Below are positions 11,328-22,512 of a DNA stretch of 64,000 nt, in pieces. The first letter of the stretch is position 1. Each line of letters starts with the position of its first letter. Made by a program: the position numbers and the translations under genes. Source of the DNA: Haberlea rhodopensis. Its lineage: Eukaryota > Streptophyta > Magnoliopsida > Lamiales > Gesneriaceae. A model generated the notes under the pieces. That model saw only the letters and a program-made list of their open reading frames with translations. It had not been told where the DNA came from and did not search any database. The stretch lies in contig CAJQUN010000042.1 of the NCBI GenBank assembly GCA_907163345.1, positions 1,717,043-1,781,042 on the forward strand, written 5' to 3'.

Positions 11328-13429
11328 ATGGACCCCGAACGAATGTTCGAAGTGTCATGCTTCAGGTGGTATTTCCAGAAATTGGAAAAACTAAATCAAA
11401 AGCATATGTCAGAGCTCAACGTTTCAGCCATAAGTGGAAACTTTTACATGGAACAGGTGTATTAGACACACCCGGTATAAACCATTACAAGAAATGGCGA
11501 AGAGGCTCCATCAAGTGAACCTCAAACTACAGTTCGAGTTAGCAGAACTTCAGGACGACGATCATCCTGAACATGAAGATGTGGTTCCAGCCACCAATGA
11601 TCCAACAGGGTCTGGACCAGATGATTAGAATGGGAGAACCAACCTTTCGAGAAATCGAGCCAGATTCGTCTAAGATATCCCAAGATCTTAGAGAAATCCC
11701 GAAGACAGTGCAGCGCTATGGTTACTTTCAATACCATGTCTCTGCCCAGATCCATCAAATTCAGAGTCAGATGGAGATTATGATTAAACATCAGAAGGAG
11801 ATTCTTGAAAACCTTCAAGATGTTCAATCCCGAGTGAAGGAATTGGAGTCAAGGCCAAGGCCGACAGGAAGAAGAAACGGATGATGGTTGTCACCATCTT
11901 ACGGAACAGAACCCCTTTTACACCAAAAAAATGGAAAGTAGAGGAGGTCCGGAGGCCTTTGACGGAGACTGAAATATGATTGCAGTCCTACGAGGAGAGC
12001 CATTACATCTCACAAAGTAATGGAAAGAATCAACATGGAAGATCTACGTGATCTTATTGATTCATTTGCGGGATTAAATCTCGTAGAATTCAAGACAGGA
12101 GAGCTTGTACAAAGACCTCCACCACAAGAGAGTTTCAGGTCACACAATCCACCCGAAGGTGATCAAAGTATGCCTCACAGGGAAGATTTCACATCAGCAA
12201 CTTTGGATCCCCCAGTTGGAACAAGGAACCATTCCCGAAGGCCAGATATTCATCAGACGCCCTACGGGAAATAGCAGCTAGATCCAATCCATGGACTTAT
12301 GCTCAACATTAATATTTTGGATTTCAAAAACAGAGAAATTCTTATTGATGAATGGGCTTCAGCAATGAGAATAGTAGCAGGAACACTTGACTTAAGCAAA
12401 GAATGATTCATTTTACTTCTAAAAATGAGTCTGGAAGGATCAGTCAAGATTGCCTGGGATCTTGGAGACCCAGGAACCAAGGAAGAAGTTTTGGCCTGAG
12501 AGTCCCTAAAAGAGATCGTGGACAAGATGGCAAGATTCTTTAAAATATGTTTCATTGGAATAAGCTATTTCGAAGGAATGGAGGAAGAGAATGCTAAGAA
12601 ATAATGACAAGCTCTAATTAGCCTTGAACTACATGACATCTGCTATGTAGACGAATACATCAAACTCTTTACAGAGTATCGATGGAAGTCGAAGATAGCG
12701 GAAAAAGATGCAGCTGAGCTGTTCTTTGCCGAAATTCCGAGCCCATGGAGAGAAATGCTTATCAAGGAATATACACCGCATGCAATCGAGACGGTGTCCA
12801 GTAGAATGTCATTTCTCAAAGTAAAGCTGGCGGAGTGGTGCTACCAAGCAAAGCTCCAGAAAAATTTCAAGAAGCTCAGATGAATCAACAAAATGGCTCC
12901 TCTTTGTTGTACGGGAAATGATATCCCTACAATCATTGGGAACTACCCACAAAGGCGAAAGATGAAGAAGCACGAAAGTCATCCATATGCCCGAGGAGGT
13001 AGTTCAAGAAGAATGTCTTCATGGAGACCTAGAAAGGTCTGGTCAAAACAAAAAGCCCGAAGCTACAGATCGGGGCAAAGATCAGGACCAACAAGAAGTA
13101 GAATCTCGTCGACAGGTTCTAATCAACCCAGTTCTAGCAGAACACGATCAAAGAAAACTTTCAGACACACACTTACTCGTGCAAATGAGAGTTTTAGAGA
13201 TTGTAATTGCTGGACATGCGGAGCAAGAGGACATATCTCTACGGATTGTCCAGAAAATCAAAGTCGGGGAATAAGACAGTTCGAGCATACCAAGGAATTT
13301 GAGGATGCTGTCTATTTTCAGGATTTGGTGCAGGTGTATCAATTTGAGGATATTCCCTCAGATAAAAGCATCTACGAAGAAGATATCTATTCTGAGGACA
13401 GAGGTGAATCTAGCTCAGAATCAGAGTGA
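11328..13429 (+). pseudogene. Viral coiled-coil and coat-protein region, broken
   Basis: An ATG at 11328 opens a frame that soon stops. A coiled-coil-like stretch follows (about 11573-11884), then a coat-protein-like region readable in pieces from about 12020 to 13429 with several internal stops (for example near 12400, 12500, 12600 and 12880). The last open piece (12893-13429) is rich in R, S and K, carries a CCHC zinc knuckle (pattern CWTCGARGHISTDC, about 13210-13250) and ends in an acidic serine-rich tail, the usual C-terminal order of a caulimovirid capsid protein that binds RNA. At least two frames are used, so indels as well as stop mutations have accumulated. Confidence 0.78.
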
Positions 13430-13786
13430 AGGAGAGTTCCTTCAGCATGTGATCAGAGAAGAACCGTCAGGGTTTTTCTCTCATACCACTGTTTCTCATA
13501 AAACTCGTATGAGGATCATGAAGGAAGAACCAAAGCTTCAAATGTATGATGGATTTACAATTGGAGCAATGGAGAAAGCCATGGATATGATTGGTCTTCG
13601 AAGCAGGAAGCATCAGATTATCCATAGGGTTACAACAGGTGAATTTGCTATCCCAATGGAATTCACGGGAAATCAGATTGAGATGCAGTTAATCCCCTAC
13701 AGAGAAATCCAGGAGATTAAAAACAAGGTCAAAAGAGAAGTTGCTAACACACTCTTATGGATTCATATTGGAGCCATTAGAGTAAT

Positions 13787-15449
13787 TGATCGCTTTTATT
13801 TTAAACAATTATTTCCAATCTAGCGATTTTAGACCGTAAGTGCACGGTGTCAAGTTTTAGTATAGATAGGAAGATACGGATTGTCGAACCCACAGAGACT
13901 AACAAGTAAGTACCAAATAAGATGTCTTTTAACTATATTTAACCTACGATAATAAATTGATAATTAAACTAAACTAAATTAAACTACTCTAATCCAACCA
14001 AGTCAATAAAAGTAAAAAAGAAAAATCCACAAGATAAGATTATCGAGACTTTGGCTCACCAATGTAATTCCCTACAATTCTCGATTGAATATTCAAATAT
14101 TTCTAAGGTGACGAGTTCTCCCAATTTATCTAATACACTCTCTCGAGCTATATTAAACCTAACACCAAATTGCAGTAAGTAACTCTCGTTCACTTATTTA
14201 ACAATTCAATGTTGCATAAGATCCATGAAAACTCCTAGCTTTCAATTACTAGAATCTATGGCTATCACGCATGTATTTGACGTCATCTCTCGATCTCGGT
14301 CTTAAATCCATGGTATGAGTTATTAATTCAGTATCATAAAATCATCTCTCGATCTCAATTACGATACTAACATCATTCAAAGGTGATCAAACCTCCAAAA
14401 GCATGAAGAACATAAAACATACGCAAAGAATTATAAGAATTCAATCATTAAATCATCAAATCGAAGGTTCATAACAAAGGTTCGCCTAGCCTTGATAAAT
14501 AAAATTAGTTCCTCATAATAAATCAAAACACAACAAAACTAAGAATTTAAAGACAAAGAAAAACTCCCAGCGTCGACTCCGGTTGTAGATCTTCGCTCCT
14601 TCTCTTGCTTCCTTCTCGATCGTCTCTTTTTATCGCCTTGTTGGGTTGTTCCAATTCCTAGGGTGAAGGGTTGAAGGATGGATTGATGGTAGAAGGATGG
14701 AGGCTGGACATGAAGTGAAGGAAAGTGAGGGGAGAAGAAGGTGGAGGCGTGGTGATTGGGTTCCTAGGTTAAAATCTGATGATCTCTTGAGTAGGTCTCG
14801 TTCCTGCCTTTTAAAAATCCCGTGCATCAAATAAGGAAAGCATTCCAAAATTTCCAAAATTCATCAGGCGTAATGACGCCTCCGAAGTGGCGTAGTTACG
14901 CCTGTCGATGTGTCAACAAATCTGGCTTCCCGCGTGATAGGCGTAATTACGCCTCCAAAGTGGCGTAATTACGCCACTTAAATTTTCAAAAGCCGTGGGC
15001 TAGGCGTAGTTACGCCTAAAGGTAGGCTTAATTACGCCTGTTGAATTAATTCAATGATGTTTCTTCGCCTTTTTTCAGCTTCTGGCGAGTTTCGTATTTT
15101 GGCCATAACTTTCTCATATGAACTCCAAATTTGATGAATCAGCTGTCCACGCGAAGATAAGAGAAAGTTATACAACTTTTATATGGACCACATTTCCAAA
15201 ACATGGCTCGAACATATAGTAATTTGAGGAGAAAGGAGCAACATGTGTCTTGGATTCTGGTTTTTTCCTCTTTTCTTCAACTTTATTCATTCTTTCATCA
15301 TTTTTGGTTCATTTCTTCTACTTTTATGCATTTCAACATTGATTCCTGAAATATAGAAATATATACCATAAACCGTAAAATAATCCAAGAATCAACACGA
15401 AAACATATACATATCATAGCCTAAAAACGCGTAATATTCAACCCTATCA
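13787..15449 (-). repeat. LTR 1 (element 3' LTR), 1663 bp
   Basis: Begins TGATCGCTTTT and ends CCCTATCA on the plus strand, directly after the left target duplication. It is the same length as LTR 2 with only scattered substitutions (for example near 13838 and 14014). It contains a cluster of GGCGTAATTACGCC-type palindromes. Confidence 0.92.
14867..15038. repeat. Six GGCGTAATTACGCC-type palindromes in LTR 1
   Basis: The 14-bp motif or a one- to two-base variant occurs at 14867-14880, 14889-14902, 14940-14953, 14962-14975, 15003-15016 and 15025-15038. Two copies (14940, 14962) are perfect palindromes. The regular clustering in an otherwise A+T-rich LTR suggests protein-binding sites or hairpin potential; function is unknown. 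Confidence 0.85.
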
Positions 15450-15464
15450 ACTCCCCCAAACTTA
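15450..15464 (-). promoter_or_regulatory. Polypurine tract next to LTR 1
   Basis: On the minus strand this reads TAAGTTTGGGGGAGT, directly abutting the 3' LTR. It is the expected primer for plus-strand DNA synthesis and resembles the tracts of Athila-like elements. The same 14-mer core recurs at 16667-16680 and 17389-17402 within the internal region, and again in the second unit. Confidence 0.85.
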
Positions 15465-16974
15465 TCACTTAATCGTCCTCGATTAAGCATTAAAATCACA
15501 AGGTAGAGTTCATTCTTGATGCTTGAAACAATTATTTCATGACTTATTTTATTCTCAGAAATCTCATGCACATATACAAAAGTTGACAAGACATGTTTTC
15601 TCCTAATTCAAGCAACATATCTCAAAATCGGAACGTGTGTGTGTGATATAGTCAGTCTCAAGTTTCATGCACATATTCAAGATCAAATCATGTTAATCAA
15701 CTCAAAGTCGAGATTATTATCAAGCACCCTATAAGCCTATTTTCAAACAACTTCTCCACTAATGATAGTTACTCTCTAGACTTGGATCAAAAGGACTTTT
15801 TAAGCTTGTAATGTAAGGCCTTTGGTGTTGGCTTCAAAGAAAAGATAGTATAAGTGCAAAGAAGAGAGTATAATCATTTACAATTCAAATTTTTCGCACA
15901 CATCGAGCTTTTCTTCTTTTACTTTTATAGCCTTGGCCACTTTGGGTCTTATTTAGTCAATCTTTTTCTCAAGGCTTTTTATCTATCTTTTTCTTTTCTC
16001 ATTCATCATTTTTTCAATAAGCTCATCAAGATATAACAATTCAAGTGCATCGAATGATATTCATTATACTCCCTTAGGGTAAGGATAACTTTTTTCATTT
16101 AGGCTCAAGGGTAAGTATAATGAGTTTGCCAAGAATGTCGAATGGGGTCTAATTATATGCAATGCATATACCATTCTTTTTTCAATAAAGCTCAAATGGG
16201 ACACTAGGGATTGATATGAATCATGGTAAGCTTGAAAGGCTCAAACGTTTCAAAGATCGCCTAGATCATTTCCAAGTCAAGTTTGTAACTATAAAATTTT
16301 GCCTCAAAGTGTCATCATCAAATAAGCTCTAGGATAACTCTAAGATGCTCAAGACAAATCATCAAGTTCACAACAATTATCACTATTCAACATGCAATCC
16401 ACAAGATCATGACTCATTGTGCTCAAAGTATTCCTCATTCTTGACATGCTAACTCAAATTGGGATATTCATGTACAAGTCCAATCACAAATCAAGTTCAT
16501 ATGCATAGTGAGATCAAAATCCTCATTGAATAGTCACTACTATAATTCATTCTTTTCTCAAGTTTGAACTCATAAAAAAAAAAATTTAGCTCATAATAAT
16601 CGGACGATTCAAGTGTCATTTAAGCACGCAACATGTGGTTAGAACAAGTAAAACATGCAAGCTACTACTCCCCCAAACTTAAATCAAACATTGCCTCAAT
16701 GTTTACAAGAATTAAAAGGGAAACAGTGAACTCCCCTGATCAATACGCTTGCATGAGGGTTGAGGAAGATTTGCTTTTGAAAGCTCCACTGTTGTAGGGG
16801 TTCATCGCTCCAACTGAGTACCTATCAAGAAGAATGCAAATAATAAAATAGTCGACTCGAGAGATAAACAAACTAAAAACAAAAACTGAAAATCAAATAA
16901 CAAAACTAAATCACAAAAGGATACGCTTGGGTTGCCTCCCAAGAAGCGTTGATTTCTAGTCATCGGCTTGACCA
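15465..16974. other. Non-coding internal region of gag-only element, unit 1
   Basis: This 1.5 kb lies between the polypurine tract and the gag ORF. No coding similarity was found on either strand. It holds a second polypurine-like motif at 16667. Unit 2 has the equivalent at about 19846-21357. Confidence 0.7.
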
Positions 16975-18093
16975 TCAGAAGCAACCATCAAATAGCGGCT
17001 GCCGCCCATAGTAAGTATCATATGACACCACTAATGGGTCTTCATTCAGTATGCCCTCAAGATTGGCAAGATTGTAGCAGTGTAAGCTCGTCGCTCCAAC
17101 AACATTCGTCTTTAAATGGCAGGCATGGGAGAATGATTCTTGATTTGGCTTTGCATTTTGGAGGACGTAGTGCGGTGAAGTTGGCATCGATGGAAAATAA
17201 GGATCCACATATGGCATAGAACATGTCTCCATCAATGGGCTCAAATCAGAATCTTCGAACGTCTCTTCCTTCTCCAACATCACATTCGACTCATCTTCAC
17301 ATGGGAACTCCTCGGATAACATCTCTGAAGTAAGCTCAATCTCTTGAAGAGGCTCAAGTTCCCTCGACTCTTCCACACTAGGAGGATCACTCCCCCAAAC
17401 TTGGTTGGTTGAGTGATAGTCATCATATAACCAAACTCGATTCGTCGCCTCTTGATTTGTAGCCCTCATCTCTTCCTCTTGGCAACTAATTGAAATTGTT
17501 TCGATGAGGACTGCCATTTGCTGCTCCAGGTGACGCATTGAGTTGGTTTGGCACTCCAAACTGTTCTCGGTTGATGCCAAGAATCTTACTAAGGTATCCT
17601 CTAACTGAGTTGTGACATCTGCAGAAATATCTCTCCTCTCTTCGTGATGTTCAAATGGTTGTGGCGTATAAATAGGGTAGTGAGGCTCCGGTGGGTATTG
17701 GTGACTCCAACCTTGTAGTGAAGGATCACAATGCCATTGAAGATCGAAGTCCGCCATATCATTGAACAGGTGCACCACACTGTCCTCATCTCTATCAACC
17801 AGGGGACTCCCAGTCACCAGTGCTCCGCTCAATACCCATTCTCGTGTCTGTGCATCCAACCCTTTGAAGAAATATTGCAGGAGAGTGTAGTTCGAAAAGT
17901 TGTGATACCGGAATGTGTTGGCCAATTCATTGAATCTCTCCCAAACAGCGTAGAACGGCTCGGAATGTTGTTGGGCAAAGCTTGTGAAGGCATGTTGATG
18001 TAACATCTCCAAGTACCTCTCAAGACAAACAAAACAACAACAAAATAAATATATACAAATCTTTTTTTTTTTTTTTTCGAAAAATATAAACAA
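16975..18093 (-). CDS. Gag-like protein of non-autonomous LTR element, unit 1
   Basis: Open frame of 372 codons. The first 35 or so residues, hydrophobic and lysine-rich, may not be part of the protein; a start at the later Met before LHQHAFTSF is plausible. Residues about 45-100 (AVWERFNELANTF and LLQYFFKGLDAQTREWV) match the plant retrotransposon gag fold (PF03732 type, as in Athila-like elements). The C-terminal half is acidic and low-complexity, with no zinc knuckle and no protease. Gag would assemble particles that package element RNA. The ORF lies about 50 bp inside the primer binding site. Confidence 0.75.
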   Translation of the reverse strand: MFIFFEKKKKKICIYLFCCCFVCLERYLEMLHQHAFTSFAQQHSEPFYAVWERFNELANTFRYHNFSNYTLLQYFFKGLDAQTREWVLSGALVTGSPLVDRDEDSVVHLFNDMADFDLQWHCDPSLQGWSHQYPPEPHYPIYTPQPFEHHEERRDISADVTTQLEDTLVRFLASTENSLECQTNSMRHLEQQMAVLIETISISCQEEEMRATNQEATNRVWLYDDYHSTNQVWGSDPPSVEESRELEPLQEIELTSEMLSEEFPCEDESNVMLEKEETFEDSDLSPLMETCSMPYVDPYFPSMPTSPHYVLQNAKPNQESFSHACHLKTNVVGATSLHCYNLANLEGILNEDPLVVSYDTYYGRQPLFDGCF

Positions 18094-18143
18094 AAATGGT
18101 TAAATTACAGTCAAAGAACCTAGTATGATATTACTAAAGTTAG

Positions 18144-18161
18144 TCCCTGGCAACGGCGCCA
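18144..18161 (-). promoter_or_regulatory. Primer binding site of gag-only element
   Basis: On the minus strand this reads TGGCGCCGTTGCCAGGGA, six bases inside the LTR end. It resembles the TGGCGCCGTTGCCGGGGA site, probably tRNA-Asp type, of Athila-like plant Gypsy elements, with one difference. Only this unit keeps it. Confidence 0.82.
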
Positions 18162-18167
18162 AAAACT

Positions 18168-19830
18168 TGATCGCTTTTATTTTAAACAATTATTTCCAAT
18201 CTAGCGATTTTAGACCGCAAGTGCACGGTGTCAAGTTTTAGTATAGATAGGAAGATACGGATTGTCGAACCCACAGAGACTAACAAGTAAGTACCAAATA
18301 AGATGTCTTTTAACTATATTTAACCTACGATAATAAATTGATAATTAAACTAAACTAAATTAAACTACTCTAATCCAACCAAGTCAATAAAAGTAAACGA
18401 GAAAAATACACAAGATAAGATTATCGAGACTTTGGCTCACCAATGTAATTCCCTACAATTCTCGATTGAATATTCAAATATTTCTAAGGTGACGAGTTCT
18501 CCCAATTTATCTAATACACTCTCTCGAGCTATATTAAACCTAACAACCAATTGCAGTAAGTAACTCTCGTTCACTTATTTAACAATTCAATGTTGCATAA
18601 GATCCATGAAAACTCCTATCTTTCAATTACTAGAATCTATGGCTATCACGCATGTATTTGACGTCATCTCTCGATCTCGGTCTTAAATCCATGGTATGAG
18701 TTATTAATTCAGTATCATAAAATCATCTCTCGATCTCAATTACGATACTAACATCATTCAAAGGTGATCAAACCTCCAAAAGCATGAAGAACATAAAACA
18801 TACGCAAAGAATTATAAGAATTCAATCATTAAATCATCAAATCGAAGGTTCATAACAAAGGTTCGCCTAGCCTTGATAAATAAAATTAGTTCCTCATAAT
18901 AAATCAAAACACAACAAAACTAAGAATTTAAAGACAAAGAAAAACTCCCAGCGTCGACTCCGGTTGTAGATCTTCGCTCCTTCTCTTGCTTCCTTCTCGA
19001 TCGTCTCTTTTTATCGCCTTGTTGGGTTGTTCCAATTCCTAGGGTGAAGGGTTGAAGGATGGATTGATGGTAGAAGGATGGAGGCTGGACATGAAGTGAA
19101 GGAAAGTGAGGGGAGAAGAAGGTGGAGGCGTGGTGATTGGGTTCCTAGGTTAAAATCTGATGATCTCTTGAGTAGGTCTCGTTCCTGCCTTTTAAAAATC
19201 CCGTGCATCAAATAAGGAAAGCAGTCCAAAATTTCCAAAATTCATCAGGCGTAATGACGCCTCCGAAGTGGCGTAGTTACGCCTGTCGATGTGTCAACAA
19301 ATCTGGCTTCCCGCGTGATAGGCGTAATTACGCCTCCAAAGTGGCGTAATTACGCCACTTAAATTTTCAAAAGCCGTGGGCTAGGCGTAGTTACGCCTCA
19401 AAGTAGGCTTAATTACGCCTGTTGAATTAATTCAATGATGTTTCTTCGCCTTTTTTCAGCTTCTGGCGAGTTTCGTATTTTGGCCATAACTTTCTCATAT
19501 GAACTCCAAATTTGATGAATCAGCTGTCCACGCGAAGATAAGAGAAAGTTATACAACTTTTATATGGACCACATTTCCAAAACATGGCTCGAACATATAG
19601 TAATTTGAGGAGAAAGGAGCAACATGTGTCTTGGATTCTGGTTTTTTCCTCTTTTCTTCAACTTTATTCATTCTTTCATCATTTTTGGTTCATTTCTTCT
19701 ACTTTTATGCATTTCAACATTGATTCCTGAAATATAGAAATATATACCATAAACCGTAAAATAATCCAAGAATCAACACGAAAACATATACATATCATAG
19801 CCTAAAAACGCGTAATATTCAACCCTATCA
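18168..19830 (-). repeat. LTR 2 (shared central LTR), 1663 bp
   Basis: Same length and ends as LTR 1. It serves as 5' LTR of unit 1, with the primer binding site on its left, and as 3' LTR of unit 2, with a polypurine tract at 19831-19845 on its right. No 5-bp duplication flanks it, as expected for a recombinant dimer. The palindrome cluster recurs at 19248-19419. Confidence 0.9.
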
Positions 19831-21357
19831 ACTCCCCCAAACTTATCACTTAATCGTCCTCGATTAAGCATTAAAATCACAAGGTAGAGTTCATTCTTGA
19901 TACTTGAAACAATTATTTCATGACTTATTTTATTCTCAGAAATCTCATGCACATATACAAAAGTTGACAAGACATGTTTTCTCCTAATTCAAGCAACATA
20001 TCTCAAAATCGGAACGTGTGTGTGTGATATAGTCAGTCTCAAGTTTCATGCACATATTCAAGATCAAATCATGTTAATCAACTCAAAGTCGAGATTATTA
20101 TCAAGCACCCTATAAGCCTATTTTCAAACAACTTCTCCACTAATGATAGTTACTCTCTAGACTTGGATCAAAAGGACTTTTTAAGCTTGTAATGTAAGGC
20201 CTTTGGTGTTGGCTTCAAAGAAAAGATAGTATAAGTGCAAAGAAGAGAGTATAATCATTTACAATTCAAATTTTTCGCACACATCGAGCTTTTCTTCTTT
20301 TACTTTTATAGCCTTGGCCACTTTGGGTCTTATTTAGTCAGTTTTTTTCTCAAGGCTTTTTATCTATCTTTTTCTTTTCTCATTCATCATTTTTTCAATA
20401 AGCTCATCAAGATATAACAATTCAAGTGCATCGAATGATATTCATTATACTCCCTTAGGGTAAGGATAACTTTTTTCATTTAGGCTCAAGGGTAAGTATA
20501 ATGAGTTTGCCAAGAATGTCGAATGTGGTCTAATTATATGCAATGCATATACCATTCTTTTTTCAATAAAGCTCAAATGGGACACTAGGGATTGATATGA
20601 ATCATGGTAAGCTTGAAAGGCTCAAACGTTTCAAAGATCGCCTAGATCATTTCCAAGTCAAGTTTGTAACTATAAAATTTCGCCTCAAAGTGTCATCATC
20701 AAATAAGCTCTAGGATAACTCTAAGATGCTCAAGACAAATCATCAAGTTCACAACAATTATCACTATTCAACATGCAATCCACAAGATCATGACTCATTG
20801 TGCTCAAAGTATTCCTCATTCTTGACATGCTAACTCAAATTGGGATATTCATGTACAAGTCCAATCACAAATCAAGTTCATATGCATAGTGAGATCAAAA
20901 TCCTCATTGAATAGTCACTACTATAATTCATTCTTTTCTCAAGTTTGAACTCATAAAAAAAAAAATTTAGCTCATAATAATCGGACGATTCAAGTGTCAT
21001 TTAAGCACGCAACATGTTGTTAGAACAAGTAAAACATGCAAGCTACTACTCCCCCAAACTTAAATCAAACATTGCCTCAATGTTTACAAGAATTAAAAGG
21101 GAAACAGTGAACTCCCCTGATCAATACGCTTGCATGAGGGTTGAGGAAGATTTGCTTTTGAAAGCTCCACTGTTGTAGGGGTTCATCGCTCCAACTGAGT
21201 ACCTATCAAGAGAAGAATGCAAATAATAAAATAGTCGACTCGAGAGATAAACTAACTAAAAACAAAAACTGAAAATCAAATAACAAAACTAAATCACAAA
21301 AGGATACGCTTGGGTTGCCTCCCAAGAAGCGCTGATTTCTAGTCATCGGCTTGACCA

Positions 21358-22315
21358 TCAGAAGCAACCATCAAATAGCGGCTGCCGCCCATAGTAAGTA
21401 TCATATGACACCACTAATGGGTCTTCATTCAGTATGCCCTCAAGATTGGCAAGATTGTAGCAGTGTAAGCTCGTCGCTCCAACAACATTCGTCTTTAAAT
21501 GGCAGGCATGGGAGAATGATTCTTGATTTGGCTTTGCATTTTGGAGGACGTAGTGCGGTGAAGTTGGCATCGATGGAAAATAAGGATCCACATATGGCAT
21601 AGAACATGTCTCCATCGATGGGCTCAAATCAGAATCTTCGAACGTCTCTTCCTTCTCCAACATCACATTCGACTCATCTTCACATGGGAACTCCTCGGAT
21701 AACATCTCTGAAGTAAGCTCAATCTCTTGAAGAGGCTCAAGTTCCCTCGACTCTTCCACACTAGGAGGATCACTCCCCCAAACTTGGTTGGTTGAGTGAT
21801 AGTCATCATATAACCAAACTCGATTCGTCGCCTCTTGATTTGTAGCCCTCATCTCTTCCTCTTGGCAACTAATTGAAATTGTTTCGATGAGGACTGCCAT
21901 TTGCTGCTCCAGGTGACGCATTGAGTTGGTTTGGCACTCCAAACTGTTCTCGGTTGATGCCAAGAATCTTACTAAGGTATCCTCTAACTGAGTTGTGACA
22001 TCTGCAGAAATATCTCTCCTCTCTTCGTGATGTTCAAATGGTTGTGGCGTATAAATAGGGTAGTGAGGCTCCGGTGGGTATTGGTGACTCCAACCTTGTA
22101 GTGAAGGATCACAATGCCATTGAAGATCGAATTCCGCCATATCATTGAACAGGTGCACCACACTGTCCTCATCTCTAACAACCAGGGGACTCCCAGTCAC
22201 CAGTGCTCCGCTCAATACCCATTCTCGTGTCTGTGCATCCAACCCTTTGAAGAAATATTGCAGGAGAGTGTAGTTCGAAAAGTTGTGATACCGGAATGTG
22301 TTGGCCAATTCATTG
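21358..22315 (-). pseudogene. Truncated gag, unit 2
   Basis: Nearly identical to the unit 1 gag from its C-terminus up to the ELANTFRYHNF segment, where the sequence jumps at about 22313-22316 into the terminal 197-200 bp of the LTR. The N-terminus, primer binding site and most of the 5' LTR are deleted. The two parent sequences share only TTG at the joint, which fits a microhomology deletion. Noncoding internal DNA of unit 2 lies at 19846-21357. Confidence 0.85.
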
Positions 22316-22512
22316 GATTCTGGTTTTTTCCTCTTTTCTTCAACTTTATTCATTCTTTCATCATTTTTGGTTCGTTTCTTCTACTTTTATGCATTTCAAC
22401 ATTGATTCCTGAAATATAGAAATATATACCATAAACCGTAAAATAATCCAAGAATCAACACGAAAACATATACATATCATAGCCTAAAAACGCGTAATAT
22501 TCAACCCTATCA
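22316..22512 (-). repeat. LTR 3, truncated to 197 bp
   Basis: Corresponds without indels to 15253-15449 of LTR 1 and ends in TATCA just before the right target duplication GTAAT (22513-22517). It is the outer remnant of the element 5' LTR. Confidence 0.92.

Larger units (their letters stand above)
13787..22512 (-). mobile_element. Tandem gag-only LTR retrotransposon array (TR-GAG type)
   Basis: The structure on the plus strand is LTR (13787-15449), internal, LTR (18168-19830), truncated internal, truncated LTR (22316-22512). The element orientation is minus. LTR ends are TG...CA, a primer binding site lies at 18144-18161 and a polypurine tract at 15450-15464. The same 5 bp, GTAAT, flank the whole array (13782-13786 and 22513-22517), so it entered as one element and became a dimer sharing the central LTR, most simply by unequal LTR recombination. 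The internal region has a gag-like ORF and no protease, reverse transcriptase or integrase, so it must rely on proteins from another, probably Athila-like, element. The repeated units are nearly identical, hence young relative to the virus it interrupts. Confidence 0.92.

Noticed and set aside
13787..22512. Two independent insertions of the same retroelement
   Set aside because: Only the outermost ends carry the GTAAT duplication and the central LTR is shared, so a recombinant dimer explains it better.
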